DNA of 64,000 nt. It comes from Flaviramulus basaltis (GTDB taxonomy: Bacteria; Bacteroidota; Bacteroidia; Flavobacteriales; Flavobacteriaceae). This document shows, one piece after another, positions 8,114-17,699 of the stretch. The notes under the pieces are model-generated. The model ran no database searches, was not told where the DNA came from, and was given only the letters and a program-made list of their open reading frames with translations. Location: the NCBI RefSeq assembly GCF_900114265.1, contig NZ_FPKV01000002.1, forward strand, positions 620,001 to 684,000, given 5' to 3'. The position numbers and the translations under genes are program-made. Position 1 is the stretch's first letter, and every line of letters starts with the position of its first letter.

Positions 8114-9766
8114 TTAATTTAGTAATTCTTTAGCATGTGCAATAGCAGATGAAGACATTTCAATACCACCTAGCATTTGTGCAATTTCCACAATACGCTC
8201 GTCATGATTTAACTTTACCAAGTTAGTTTGAGTAACATCATTTACATCTTCTTTATAGACTTTAAAATGTGAATGTCCTTTCGCAGCAATTTGTGGTAAA
8301 TGTGTTATAGAAAATACTTGCATATTTTTACTCATTTGCAGCATAATGTCGCCCATTTTATTTGAAATTTCACCAGAAACACCAGTATCAATTTCATCAA
8401 ACATAATCGTTGGTAATTGAATATAATTAGCTAAAACCGATTTTATAGCAAGCATTATACGAGACAATTCACCGCCTGAAGCTGCTTTTTTAAGTTCATT
8501 AAAACTCCCGCCTTTATTGGCTGAAAACAAAAAGGATAATTCATCTTTTCCGTTAGCATAAAAAGTATTCGCAAAAGTTAAATCCATTTTAAACTGTGCA
8601 TTTGGCATCCCTAAACTACTTAAAATGGTTTCAAGCTCTGTTTTTAATTGCGGAATAACTTCAGTCCTTTTTTTATGAATAGTTTTTGCAACTGTATTCA
8701 AATCATTTTCTTTTGAAGTAATTTCTGCTTGCTTCTTCTTAATAGTTTCATCAAGATTTTGGGTAACAGCAACTTTTTCATCTAGTTGATTTTTAATTTC
8801 GATTAAATCGGAAATATTATCAACTACATGCTTTTGCATTAAATTATGAAGTATTTTTAGTTTAGAATCGACCGTTTCAAGTCTATTTGGATCTGCATCT
8901 AAACCTTCTTGAAGTCTGTTTACTTCACTAAAAACATCATCAATTTCAATTAAACTACTTTGTGTTCTATTAAATATATCTTCATATTTTGATGAGTATG
9001 TAGTCAATTTTTGAAGCACATTTTTTAATGATGTAAGTGATGATAAAACACCTATTTGCTCTTCATTTAATAGTTGATATGCTTCAGAAAGTTTCTCTTG
9101 AATACTTTCAATATTATTTAAAGTTTCATACTCTTCTTCTAGCGTTTCAAGTTCACCTTCAATTAAATTAGCTTCAATAAGTTCATTTAACAAAAACAAA
9201 TTGTAATCATGTTCTTTAATAGCTTCTGCTTGAAAATTTAAAAGCTCTTTTAACTCTTTTTGAAGACTTTTATAGACTTTTAACTCTTGTTTATATACCT
9301 GTAAATTTTCATCATTATTTGCAAGTGCATCAATAACCTGAAACTGAAAATCGTTACTAGTAAGCTCTAATGTTTGATGTTGTGAATGTATATCTATTAA
9401 ACGTTCTCCTAAAACTTGTAGACTACTAAGATTTACTGGTGAATCGTTTACAAAGGCTCTCGATTTTCCTGATGGTAAAATTTCTCTACGAATAATAGTT
9501 TGGGTTTCGTAATCAAAATCTTCAGCTTTAAAAAGTGCTTTTAAATTATAGTTTGACACATTAAAAACAGCTTCAATAACACATTTTTGAGAATCGTCTT
9601 TTAAGCTACTTAAATCGGCTCGTTTACCAAGGATTAATGATAAACCTCCTAATAATATAGATTTTCCTGCACCAGTTTCTCCTGTGATTATTGAAAAACC
9701 ATCATTAAAATCGACATGAAGTTTATCTATTAAAGCGTAATTTTTTATAGAAAGTGATGTTAGCAA
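8114..9766 (-). CDS. recN: DNA repair protein RecN
   Basis: 550 residues, an SMC-like ATPase of double-strand-break repair. Walker A GETGAGKS near residue 29, a long coiled-coil middle (~150-370), ABC signature around KAASGGELSRIMLA and Walker B PTIMFDEIDTGVSG near 455. First residues MLTSLSIKNYALIDKL match the family start. Start of the conserved flavobacterial string recN - DUF4835 - coaBC - omega - bamD, read from downstream to upstream. Confidence 0.95.
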   Translation of the reverse strand: MLTSLSIKNYALIDKLHVDFNDGFSIITGETGAGKSILLGGLSLILGKRADLSSLKDDSQKCVIEAVFNVSNYNLKALFKAEDFDYETQTIIRREILPSGKSRAFVNDSPVNLSSLQVLGERLIDIHSQHQTLELTSNDFQFQVIDALANNDENLQVYKQELKVYKSLQKELKELLNFQAEAIKEHDYNLFLLNELIEANLIEGELETLEEEYETLNNIESIQEKLSEAYQLLNEEQIGVLSSLTSLKNVLQKLTTYSSKYEDIFNRTQSSLIEIDDVFSEVNRLQEGLDADPNRLETVDSKLKILHNLMQKHVVDNISDLIEIKNQLDEKVAVTQNLDETIKKKQAEITSKENDLNTVAKTIHKKRTEVIPQLKTELETILSSLGMPNAQFKMDLTFANTFYANGKDELSFLFSANKGGSFNELKKAASGGELSRIMLAIKSVLANYIQLPTIMFDEIDTGVSGEISNKMGDIMLQMSKNMQVFSITHLPQIAAKGHSHFKVYKEDVNDVTQTNLVKLNHDERIVEIAQMLGGIEMSSSAIAHAKELLN

Positions 9767-9831
9767 AGTGTTTTAAAAGTATTAAAATTTGAAGAATAAA
9801 TATAAGAAATGCCTTTTTAAAAAAGCATCAT

Positions 9832-10719
9832 TTAATATTTAATATTTTGCCATTTACTACTATGCATTGGCGCTACTTTTTGCAGCATTTCTTTAACGTT
9901 AGCAATATTCACATTTGGTCCATCTGTAAAAATTTGTTCAATTTCATCTGCTTTTGCATCAAAAAATGTACGAAGAAGAAACGAGTTAGGTCTACGACTA
10001 TTCATAGTTTGAAACTGTTGTAAAGATTTTCCAATTTCATCTTTGCCTTCTTTTGTATTATCACTCATAACATCTAAACCATTTCTGTGATAGTTATACA
10101 TAACACTTCTATATTCTTTAAATGTTGGTGATAAAACATTATCTATTAATGCAAATCTGCTTTGTAAACCATCTTCTAGTTTCCAACCTTTAAAGTTGCC
10201 TTGTTGTGAATAGTTGACTATTGTTTGTGCTTGCTTATAATAAGCATCTCCACCTTTTTCTGAAAAAGAATCGGCATCTAAAGCTAAAACCATGTAAACA
10301 TGAAATGCTAAAACCGACACTAAATTAGATTCAAATTGTGTTGGATTAAAAATTAAATTTTGAAATTCTAAATATCTAAAATTAAAATCTTTATCGTTAA
10401 AATTATAAATAGGTGTACTAAATGAAGACCCATAAACTGGACGTGAAGATTGTACTTGTATAGATGCTTGAAACGCTTCTCCACTATAACTAGTTACATT
10501 TATTACCATACTACAATCTATGCGCTCTTGGTTTTTAAATGTTTTATTTGTCCATTTTGTATTGTTAATAAACTCTGTAAGCTGCTTTTCTAAAGTTTTA
10601 AAAATGGGAAAGTTTTCATTACCGGTTTGTTGCGCATTAACAACTAAATTGCAATTCAATTCTTGTGAAAAACCTTTAATTACAAAGCAAAATATAAATA
10701 CAACTAGGATGTTACGCAT
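9832..10719 (-). CDS. DUF4835 family secreted protein
   Basis: 295 residues with an N-terminal signal peptide (cleavage probably after GFSQ near residue 19), so exported to the periplasm. The rest is soluble and lacks recognisable catalytic motifs. It matches the DUF4835 proteins found between recN and coaBC throughout flavobacteria. It overlaps the coaBC 3' end by 8 bp, indicating co-transcription. Function unknown; the operon includes bamD, so a cell-envelope role is possible but only inferred. Confidence 0.8.
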   Translation of the reverse strand: MRNILVVFIFCFVIKGFSQELNCNLVVNAQQTGNENFPIFKTLEKQLTEFINNTKWTNKTFKNQERIDCSMVINVTSYSGEAFQASIQVQSSRPVYGSSFSTPIYNFNDKDFNFRYLEFQNLIFNPTQFESNLVSVLAFHVYMVLALDADSFSEKGGDAYYKQAQTIVNYSQQGNFKGWKLEDGLQSRFALIDNVLSPTFKEYRSVMYNYHRNGLDVMSDNTKEGKDEIGKSLQQFQTMNSRRPNSFLLRTFFDAKADEIEQIFTDGPNVNIANVKEMLQKVAPMHSSKWQNIKY

Positions 10720-11923
10720 TAATTTGTGATATAATTTTATTTAATAAATCGGTTGCTACTTCAGCTTTAGATTTTAATTTAAACTCAGTGATGATTTCTT
10801 TATCATCTATAAAGGTTACTTTATTAGTGTCTCCCTTAAAACCTGCACCTTTATCATTTAACGAATTTAAAACAATTAAATTTAAATTCTTTCTTTTTAA
10901 TTTCCCTTTGGCATTTTCAAGTTCATCATTGGTTTCTAAAGCGAAACCAACTAAATATTGCTGTTTTTTAATATCACCTAATGATGCCAAAATATCTTTT
11001 GTTTTCTCTAACTCTAAAGTTAACGTAGAATCTTTCTTCTTTATTTTCTGTGTAGCAACATCTTTTGGTTTATAATCGGCAACGGCTGCAGAAAGTATAG
11101 CCACATCAACACTATTAAAATACTCGTGAGCAGCATCATACATATCTTGTGCACTAGTTACTGGAACAATTTCAATTAAACTATGTGATACTTTTTGATG
11201 TGTTGGCCCTGTGATTAAAATAACTTCAGCACCATTATTTGCTGCTGCTTTGGCAATTTCAAACCCCATTTTACCGCTAGAATGATTTCCTATAAAACGT
11301 ACAGGATCTATAGCCTCGTATGTTGGTCCTGCTGTAATTAGCACTTTTTTCCCACGAAGTGGAAGTTTGCCTAAAATATCATCTTCTATATAAGTTACAA
11401 TATCTTCAGGTTCTGCCATTCTTCCTTCTCCCACTAATCCACTTGCTAATTCACCACTTGTAGCAGGAATCATTATGTTTCCATAACTTTTTAAGACTTT
11501 AAACGAACGACGAGTACTTTCGTGTTTGTACATATCTAAATCCATAGCTGGTGCAAAATACACAGGGCATTTAGCCGATAAATAGGTTGCTAATAATAAA
11601 TTATCGCATACGCCATTTGCCATTTTAGATAGTGTATTAGCTGTAGCTGGAGCAATTATGAGTAAATCTGCCCATAAGCCTAAATCTACATGATTATTCC
11701 AAACAGCATTGTCATCCTCTTCATTTGTAAAGGATGAATATACAGGATGTTTTGAAAGTGTTGATAAGGTTAAAGGTGTGATAAAATCTTTTGCAGATGG
11801 CGTCAAAACTACTTTTACGTTTGCGCCCGATTTTACAAATAACCTTACTAATGAAGCCGATTTATAAGCGGCAATACCACCACTAATTCCTAATAGTATG
11901 TTCTTGCCGCTTAATATGCTCAT
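10712..11923 (-). CDS. coaBC: bifunctional phosphopantothenoylcysteine decarboxylase / phosphopantothenate-cysteine ligase
   Basis: 403 residues. The N-terminal CoaC flavoprotein part (1-180) starts ILLGISGGIAAYKSA and carries the FMN/active-site segment APAMDLDMY. The C-terminal CoaB part (190-403) starts VLITAGPTYEAIDPVRF, followed by IGNHSSGKMG. It makes 4'-phosphopantetheine from phosphopantothenate, two steps upstream of coaE. Located in an operon with omega and bamD upstream and DUF4835 and recN downstream. Confidence 0.95.
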   Translation of the reverse strand: MSILSGKNILLGISGGIAAYKSASLVRLFVKSGANVKVVLTPSAKDFITPLTLSTLSKHPVYSSFTNEEDDNAVWNNHVDLGLWADLLIIAPATANTLSKMANGVCDNLLLATYLSAKCPVYFAPAMDLDMYKHESTRRSFKVLKSYGNIMIPATSGELASGLVGEGRMAEPEDIVTYIEDDILGKLPLRGKKVLITAGPTYEAIDPVRFIGNHSSGKMGFEIAKAAANNGAEVILITGPTHQKVSHSLIEIVPVTSAQDMYDAAHEYFNSVDVAILSAAVADYKPKDVATQKIKKKDSTLTLELEKTKDILASLGDIKKQQYLVGFALETNDELENAKGKLKRKNLNLIVLNSLNDKGAGFKGDTNKVTFIDDKEIITEFKLKSKAEVATDLLNKIISQINA

Positions 11924-11929
11924 AAGAAA

Positions 11930-12259
11930 TTATTCCTGAGAATCTTCCTCAGTATTTCTAAAATAAATTTTATCTGTTAACCATTCTTGAACAGCTAATG
12001 CATGAGGTTTTGGTAATTTTTCGTAAAATTTAGATACCTCAATTTGCTCTTTGTTTTCAAAGATTTCTTCAAGACTGTCATTGTAAGTAGCAAATTCCTC
12101 TAACTTATCAATAAGTTCTTTTTTAATCTCAGTATTAATTTGTTCCGCACGTCTTGCGATGATAGAAATTGACTCGTAGATGTTTTCTGTTGGCTCATCT
12201 ATTTGATTTCTGTCGTACGTTACCGTATTAACTGGAGCATTGGTTTTCTTTAAATCCAT
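11930..12259 (-). CDS. rpoZ: RNA polymerase omega subunit (Rpb6-like)
   Basis: 109 residues. Bacteroidota-type omega: the central helix ESISIIARRAEQINTEIK (residues 29-46) is the conserved omega/Rpb6 element that clamps the beta-prime C-terminus. The acidic C-terminal tail is longer than in Escherichia coli. Six bases separate it from coaBC and 12 from bamD, so the three are probably co-transcribed. Confidence 0.85.
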   Translation of the reverse strand: MDLKKTNAPVNTVTYDRNQIDEPTENIYESISIIARRAEQINTEIKKELIDKLEEFATYNDSLEEIFENKEQIEVSKFYEKLPKPHALAVQEWLTDKIYFRNTEEDSQE

Positions 12260-12271
12260 TGTCTTTATTAT

Positions 12272-13117
12272 TTAACTTTTTGTGCTATAATTTTGTAATT
12301 CTTCTTCAATAGTCCCACTCATTTCATTAACAGTTTCTATATATTTAGAATTAGTAAATGTTTTTTTAAATGTATTTGAGAATTCTTTTGCGTTTTCTAA
12401 ACGATCTTTCTTTAAATATAACAAACCTTCTTGAATAGTGTTTTTATATTCAACACTATTCATAGCTTGTTGATACATCGCATCTAGCTTATAAAACATG
12501 GCATCTTCACGTAATGAAGAACCTGGAAAATCGAAAAGGAAATTATCAAATGACTTTATAGCTGCATTAAAATCTTTAGTATAACCTGGAGCTATTTCTT
12601 TATATTGTTTTGCTATTTCAAAAGCTTTTTTCTCCAACTTAAAATCTAATTCTTGAACTAGCTTATTAGCTTCTTCAGCATATTGAGAATCTGGAAACAA
12701 ATTGATAAACTCTTGAAGCTTCTCTATAGCATCTTTAGTCTCTTTTTGATCTTTGGAATAAACTGGAGACAGCATATAGTAACTCTTTGCACTAAAAAAA
12801 GAAGCTTCTTCTAATTTTTCGCTACTTGGGTAACTAGATGCAAAACGCTCAAACTGATAACCTGCAACGTAGTAATCTTTCATTTGATAAAATGAATTAG
12901 AATACAAGTACATTAATTTTTCAGCTTGTGGCTTACCTCTATAACTTGGTACAATTTGAGCAAAAAGCCTATTGGCTTTTGCAAACTTACCTTCGTTGTA
13001 TAAGTCTTCTCCTAATTTAAATTTAACAGCAATATCTTCAGACTTTAATGCTTTTTGATATTCGCTACAACTAGTTAAAATAGTGAGTGTTATTAATATG
13101 TAAAAAAAGTTCTTCAT
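12272..13117 (-). CDS. bamD: outer-membrane protein assembly lipoprotein BamD
   Basis: 281 residues with a lipoprotein signal peptide (lipobox LTSC, Cys near residue 17) and tetratricopeptide-like helical repeats throughout, for example LYNEGKFAKANRLFAQIVPSY and FINLFPDSQYAEEANK. BamD is the essential periplasmic partner of BamA in beta-barrel insertion. Length and position next to rpoZ/coaBC are typical for flavobacteria. First gene of the recN-side operon; the 118-bp gap to dapA is where a promoter should lie. Confidence 0.88.
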   Translation of the reverse strand: MKNFFYILITLTILTSCSEYQKALKSEDIAVKFKLGEDLYNEGKFAKANRLFAQIVPSYRGKPQAEKLMYLYSNSFYQMKDYYVAGYQFERFASSYPSSEKLEEASFFSAKSYYMLSPVYSKDQKETKDAIEKLQEFINLFPDSQYAEEANKLVQELDFKLEKKAFEIAKQYKEIAPGYTKDFNAAIKSFDNFLFDFPGSSLREDAMFYKLDAMYQQAMNSVEYKNTIQEGLLYLKKDRLENAKEFSNTFKKTFTNSKYIETVNEMSGTIEEELQNYSTKS

Positions 13118-13235
13118 AGAATTTTAAACAGAATGCAAAATTAAGTTATTAATATGGATTTTAAAAATATTATTTTAACGCTAAAATAATTGCTTAAAGC
13201 TAGTAATAATAAGGTTTAAGTAATATTTAACAATA

Positions 13236-14114
13236 CTAAAACGTATTTACAAAATTTTGTATTTTCTTTTTTAAGTCATTTGATGCAGGGACTAATGGTA
13301 ATCTTACTGTATCCTGACATAAATTTAAGGCTTCAAAAACAGCTTTTATTCCAGCTGGATTATTTTCTTCAAAAATATAACTAATAACATCCATAAGTTT
13401 ATAATGAAGCTTATACGCTTCTTTAGCATCGCCTTTTAATCCTAAACGAATCATTTCTGAAAATGCCTTAGGAAATCCTTGTCCTATTACAGAAATCACA
13501 CCTGAACCTCCTGCTAAAATAACACCTAAAGCTAAATCATCATCACCCGAAATAATTAAAAAATCTTCAGGTTTATTTTTAATCAACTCAAGATATTGAG
13601 ACATATTGTTTCCTGCTTCCTTAACTGCAATAATGTTTTCAAAATCGTTTGCTAGTCTTAGAGTCGTTGCTGGCTCCATGTTTTTTGCAGTTCGCCCTGG
13701 AACATTATATAAAATAACATCTACTGGTGAAACTTTAGAAATTGCTTTAAAATGCTGATAAAGCCCTTCTTGTGTAGGCTTACTATAATATGGAGTTACC
13801 GATAAAATAGCATCAATATTACTTAAATCTGTCGATTCTATTTCTTCAATTACTAATGTTGTATTATTACCACCAACACCTAAAACCATTGGTACACGAC
13901 CATTATTAGCTTTAGAAATAGTTTCTATAACGTCCTTCTTCTCTTGTTTCGTTATTGTTACACTTTCTCCTGTAGTACCACAAATTACAAGATATTCTAC
14001 ACCATTATCTATATTGAAATTTACAATATTAGTTAATGCATCATGGTCTATAGTTAAATCTGATTTAAATGGTGTAACTAGAGCTACTCCCGTTCCAAGA
14101 AACTTACTATTCAT
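13236..14114 (-). CDS. dapA: 4-hydroxy-tetrahydrodipicolinate synthase
   Basis: 292 residues, the standard length. Condenses pyruvate with aspartate semialdehyde in lysine/diaminopimelate synthesis. Schiff-base lysine K165 in IIAVKEAG, tyrosine Y136 in ILYNVPGRT, and GTTGES near residue 46. dapF of the same pathway is at 32.5 kb. Six bases after the DUF6913-like gene, so the two are probably co-transcribed. Confidence 0.96.
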   Translation of the reverse strand: MNSKFLGTGVALVTPFKSDLTIDHDALTNIVNFNIDNGVEYLVICGTTGESVTITKQEKKDVIETISKANNGRVPMVLGVGGNNTTLVIEEIESTDLSNIDAILSVTPYYSKPTQEGLYQHFKAISKVSPVDVILYNVPGRTAKNMEPATTLRLANDFENIIAVKEAGNNMSQYLELIKNKPEDFLIISGDDDLALGVILAGGSGVISVIGQGFPKAFSEMIRLGLKGDAKEAYKLHYKLMDVISYIFEENNPAGIKAVFEALNLCQDTVRLPLVPASNDLKKKIQNFVNTF

Positions 14115-14120
14115 TTTAAT

Positions 14121-14642
14121 TTAATTAATTTTATTTAATATAGTTAGGTATTTAACAACCTCTGCTTTAAATAGGTCAAATTGGTTTAGGTTGGTTTTTA
14201 AAATTAAATCATTTAAACGCTCATCTGTTTGCAAAATTCCAATTTTAAATTTTGCTTTAGAGCACGCAGTAATCATCTTAATTTCTAAAATTTCTTTTTT
14301 GTAGTAACTAATTAAAACATCAAATTCAGTATCTAAAAAAGATTGTAATTCCATGTTATTAATAGTTCCTTTCCAGCCAAAATCTTTTGGATTAAAACAC
14401 AAATCCCAAGAGTTTAAATCATCTTTTTTCTTTTCAGAAAACGCTATGATTTTTAATTTGTTAGGACGAACTTTTATATAATCTGCTAATTTTTTAAACA
14501 ACTCAAAATCATCAATTTCATCAATGTTTATGATGACACCGAGACTTTCAACTTTGCTATCATTAACATTTACATGCCTTTCAGATAGCAATTTGTTTAA
14601 ATATTTTTTATTAGATTTTTCTTTAAAAACCTTTAAAATCAT
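14121..14642 (-). CDS. DUF6913-like cytosolic protein
   Basis: 173 residues, no signal peptide or membrane segment. Alternating hydrophobic strands and helices suggest a small alpha/beta fold, but I see no catalytic motif. It resembles the unnamed proteins (DUF6913) encoded just upstream of dapA in flavobacteria. Co-transcription with dapA is likely from the 6-bp gap; function unknown. Confidence 0.55.
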   Translation of the reverse strand: MILKVFKEKSNKKYLNKLLSERHVNVNDSKVESLGVIINIDEIDDFELFKKLADYIKVRPNKLKIIAFSEKKKDDLNSWDLCFNPKDFGWKGTINNMELQSFLDTEFDVLISYYKKEILEIKMITACSKAKFKIGILQTDERLNDLILKTNLNQFDLFKAEVVKYLTILNKIN

Positions 14643-14700
14643 TTACCTTTATACTTTGCGCAAAGGTAGCAAAAGTACATTCAAAAATCTTGTTTAAAAT

Positions 14701-15459
14701 ATGAGGATTACATATTTATTTATTTTGTTATATTTTTTTGTTTTTTCAAGTTGTAAAGCAAAAAAGTTAGACGTGTCAAAAATTGATAGTAAACAAGTTG
14801 AAATTAACGACAATCTGTCTGCTAACAAAGAAATTGAAGACTTTATTAAACCTTTTAGAGAACATATTGAAAAAGATTTAGATAGTGTTTTAGCTTATTC
14901 AGTTGACACCTATTCAAAATCTGACGGTGATTTAAACACTGCTATTGGAAACTTTATGGCAGATGCTGTATATAGTGAAAGCAATCCTATTTTTAAAAGT
15001 AGAACTGGTCACGATATAGATATGGTTCTTTTAAATTATGGTGGTATTCGTTCAATTTTATCAAAAGGAAATGTTACTAAAAGAACTGCTTTTGAATTAA
15101 TGCCCTTTGAAAATAGTGTTGTAGTTGCAGCTTTAAAAAGTGCTCAAATTGATAGTTTGATTAGCTATTTAAGCAAAGGAAAACGAGCGCACCCTATTTC
15201 AAAACTTAAGTTAACCTTAGATAAAGATTACCAAGTTGTTGAAGCTAAAATAAAAGGACAAAATATTGAACCCAATAAAACGTATTATGTAGCTACAAAT
15301 GATTATTTATATAATGGTGGAGATAATATGAGTTTTTTTAAAACTAGTGATAGCCTTTATGTTCTAAATTATAAAATTAGAAATGCTTTAATTGATAACT
15401 TTATAAAGAACGATACTATAAGCCCAGTAATTGACGATAGATTTATTCAAATAAACTAA
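14701..15459 (+). CDS. 5'-nucleotidase C-terminal domain lipoprotein
   Basis: 252 residues. Lipoprotein signal (lipobox FSSC, Cys at 19) followed by the substrate-binding C-terminal domain of UshA-type 5'-nucleotidases: GNFMADAV, the NYGGIRS loop, FELMPFENSVV and NDYLYNGGDNM. The metal-binding catalytic domain is absent and is encoded by the next gene 10 bp downstream. The two products presumably assemble in the periplasm into a nucleotide or UDP-sugar hydrolase; this is inferred from domain complementarity. Confidence 0.85.
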   Translation: MRITYLFILLYFFVFSSCKAKKLDVSKIDSKQVEINDNLSANKEIEDFIKPFREHIEKDLDSVLAYSVDTYSKSDGDLNTAIGNFMADAVYSESNPIFKSRTGHDIDMVLLNYGGIRSILSKGNVTKRTAFELMPFENSVVVAALKSAQIDSLISYLSKGKRAHPISKLKLTLDKDYQVVEAKIKGQNIEPNKTYYVATNDYLYNGGDNMSFFKTSDSLYVLNYKIRNALIDNFIKNDTISPVIDDRFIQIN

Positions 15460-15469
15460 TTTACTACAA

Positions 15470-16387
15470 ATGAAACGTAGAGATTTTTTACAACAAGCAT
15501 CAGCTGGAACCGCATTAGTAACTCTTGGCAGTTTAGGTCTACAGTCTTTCACAACAAAACCAAAAATATCAAAAATCACTATATTACATACTAACGATGT
15601 ACATAGTCATATTGATGCTTTTGGACCTGAAGATGGAAAAAATGCGAATAAAGGTGGTGTTGCAAGAAGAGCAACTTTAATTGAATCTATTAGAAACGAA
15701 AATCCCAATACGCTTTTATTAGATGCTGGTGATATTTTTCAAGGCACACCGTACTTTAATTATTATGGCGGCGAATTGGAATTCAAACTAATGAGTAAGC
15801 TAAAATATGATGCTTCAACTATTGGTAATCATGATTTTGATAATGGTATTGATGGTTTATATGCACAATTACCACATGCTGAATTTGAATTCCTTTCTGC
15901 TAATTACGATTTCTCTAACACTATAATGGACACACATACAAAACCCTATAAAATCTTTAAAAAAGATGGTATTAAAATCGGGGTTTTTGGCTTAGGAATT
16001 GAATTAGATGGCTTGGTAGATCCTGCTATGTATAAAGAAACTAAATATTTAGATCCCATTGAAATCACACAAGATATAACTCGTATTTTAAAAGAAGATG
16101 AACAATGCGATTTAATAATTTGTCTCTCTCATTTAGGGTATCATTATAAAAATAATGAAACTAAAATAAGTGATTTAAAACTTGCTGCCGCCACAAAGGA
16201 TATTGATTTAATTATTGGTGGACACACACATACATTTTTACCAAAACCAACAGTCGTAAAAAATATTGAAGGTAAAAATATGCTAGTAAACCAAGTTGGC
16301 TGCTATGGCCTTTACCTTGGTAAAATAGACTTTTATCTTGATGTTGATAAGAATAAATCAGCTAATGGTACTTCTATAATAGTTTAA
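15470..16387 (+). CDS. Tat-exported metallophosphatase (5'-nucleotidase catalytic domain)
   Basis: 305 residues. Twin-arginine signal at the N-terminus (KRRDFLQQASAGTALVTLG), then the calcineurin-like catalytic domain with metal motifs LHTNDVHSHID, LLDAGDIFQG, IGNHDFDNG, CLSHLGYH and GGHTHTF. It lacks the C-terminal nucleotide-specificity domain, which is the preceding gene. Expected role: periplasmic hydrolysis of nucleotides or UDP-sugars. Tat export implies folding with metals in the cytoplasm. Its stop overlaps by 4 bp the end of the convergent membrane protein gene. Confidence 0.88.
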   Translation: MKRRDFLQQASAGTALVTLGSLGLQSFTTKPKISKITILHTNDVHSHIDAFGPEDGKNANKGGVARRATLIESIRNENPNTLLLDAGDIFQGTPYFNYYGGELEFKLMSKLKYDASTIGNHDFDNGIDGLYAQLPHAEFEFLSANYDFSNTIMDTHTKPYKIFKKDGIKIGVFGLGIELDGLVDPAMYKETKYLDPIEITQDITRILKEDEQCDLIICLSHLGYHYKNNETKISDLKLAAATKDIDLIIGGHTHTFLPKPTVVKNIEGKNMLVNQVGCYGLYLGKIDFYLDVDKNKSANGTSIIV

Positions 16388-17163
16388 GCTAAAATATTTT
16401 CTGAAGAATAGGATTCTTTAATCTCTGAAGTTTTATGCTTTTTAACATGGTTTTCAATTAGTGCATAACTAAACAAAAAGTAAAGTCCTACTACATATAA
16501 TATTTTATGTAGCATAATAAAATTCCACTCATATAAATAATACACATTTATATAATCTAAAATTGTAGAAAATCCAAAACATACACAACTCGCTAAAAAA
16601 AGAATAGATCTTTTAGTTTGTGTGTTTAAATAAATTCCAAAAGATAAAAAAGTTAATATAATTAGCATAAAACTCTTAACAGCAAATAAATTTACTTCTA
16701 AACCATCTGCAATAACACTTTTCAGAAAGCCATAAAGAGCATATAATAGATACGTATTTATTAAAAAAACAGTCACTAAATAGATACCTATTAATTTATC
16801 TACTTCAAATAATTTAAATTTTGGTAAAGCAATAAGAAATAAGTATATAAAGCTTAAAAAATAAAAGGTATTTGATACATAAAAAAACATATCTCCTTTA
16901 ATAAAAACTGAAGAAATATCTCCTAAAAAGGAAAAAAACAAAAACGAAATAAACGGAATGCTTAAAGATTTATTCTTTAATAAAAAGATAATTAAAAAAG
17001 CAGGAATCAATAATGGTATTGTAAACTGTAATAACAATTCTTTTTGGTAAAAAACACCAAAAAAATAAACTGTAATCATTAAAAGTAAAGTATAAAAAGA
17101 AACTTTACCGTAAGTAAATTTATTTAAATTTCTCAAAATATTATCATAAGTAGGTTGAGACAA
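16384..17163 (-). CDS. polytopic membrane protein, distantly YhhN/TMEM86-like
   Basis: 259 residues with about eight hydrophobic segments and a short charged C-terminus. Two polar positions stand out inside the membrane: FSFLGDISSVF and FSTILDYINVYY. They resemble the GD and SD motifs of YhhN (lysoplasmalogenase-like) proteins, though the match is loose. The same two positions recur in the gene at 17696-18433 (LYSLSDLMGLV and FSEFMDVAYIY), so the two are likely paralogues. Substrate and function are not established. Confidence 0.6.
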   Translation of the reverse strand: MSQPTYDNILRNLNKFTYGKVSFYTLLLMITVYFFGVFYQKELLLQFTIPLLIPAFLIIFLLKNKSLSIPFISFLFFSFLGDISSVFIKGDMFFYVSNTFYFLSFIYLFLIALPKFKLFEVDKLIGIYLVTVFLINTYLLYALYGFLKSVIADGLEVNLFAVKSFMLIILTFLSFGIYLNTQTKRSILFLASCVCFGFSTILDYINVYYLYEWNFIMLHKILYVVGLYFLFSYALIENHVKKHKTSEIKESYSSENILA

Positions 17164-17309
17164 AGATAAATATATATTTTTATTTCAACGTTAAAAACAT
17201 ACTTTTCGTCGATTTTTTAACAAAAAAAAGTATTTCATCTGATTTTTTAAAGAACAACTTGATAAGTTATGGAGAAAAGAGCGTCTAAGTGTTTATTAAA
17301 ATTTATAAA

Positions 17310-17699
17310 ATGAAGAAACATATCCCGTTAACTTTAAGAATTATTGTGGCTATTATATTAATTCAAACATTGCGTTTTAAATTTACGGCGCACCCAGATA
17401 GTGTTTATATTTTTGAAAAAGTGGGATTAGAACCATCTGGAAGGATAGGTATTGGTATTCTTGAATTAATTGCGGGTTTACTAATACTTATACCAAAAAC
17501 TGTTTGGATTGGCGCAACTCTAACTTTAGGAATTATTAGTGGAGCTATATTTATGCACTTAACACAACTAGGAATTGAAATTAATAATGATGGAGGAATA
17601 TTATTTACAACAGCTATTATAACATTTATTTTATCAGGAATTATACTTTATATGTATATAAAAGATATTCCTTTAAAAAAAAAGGATAATTTAAACTAG
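17310..17699 (+). CDS. DoxX-like small membrane protein
   Basis: About 129 residues from the preferred ATG at 17310; a GTG at 17289 is in frame but adds a poorly hydrophobic leader. Four hydrophobic segments, with RFKFTAHP after the first and ELIAGLLILIP in the second, match the DoxX/DoxD-like family. It converges on, and nearly touches, the stop of the downstream minus-strand membrane protein, and lies between two related YhhN-like proteins. Confidence 0.7.
   Translation: MKKHIPLTLRIIVAIILIQTLRFKFTAHPDSVYIFEKVGLEPSGRIGIGILELIAGLLILIPKTVWIGATLTLGIISGAIFMHLTQLGIEINNDGGILFTTAIITFILSGIILYMYIKDIPLKKKDNLN

Noticed and set aside
10551-10557. TTTGTCC cores inside coding regions (also near 30655) as further LytTR sites
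   Set aside because: They match only the 7-bp core, lack the TTCAYTTTA part and the 21-bp partner, and lie within genes.
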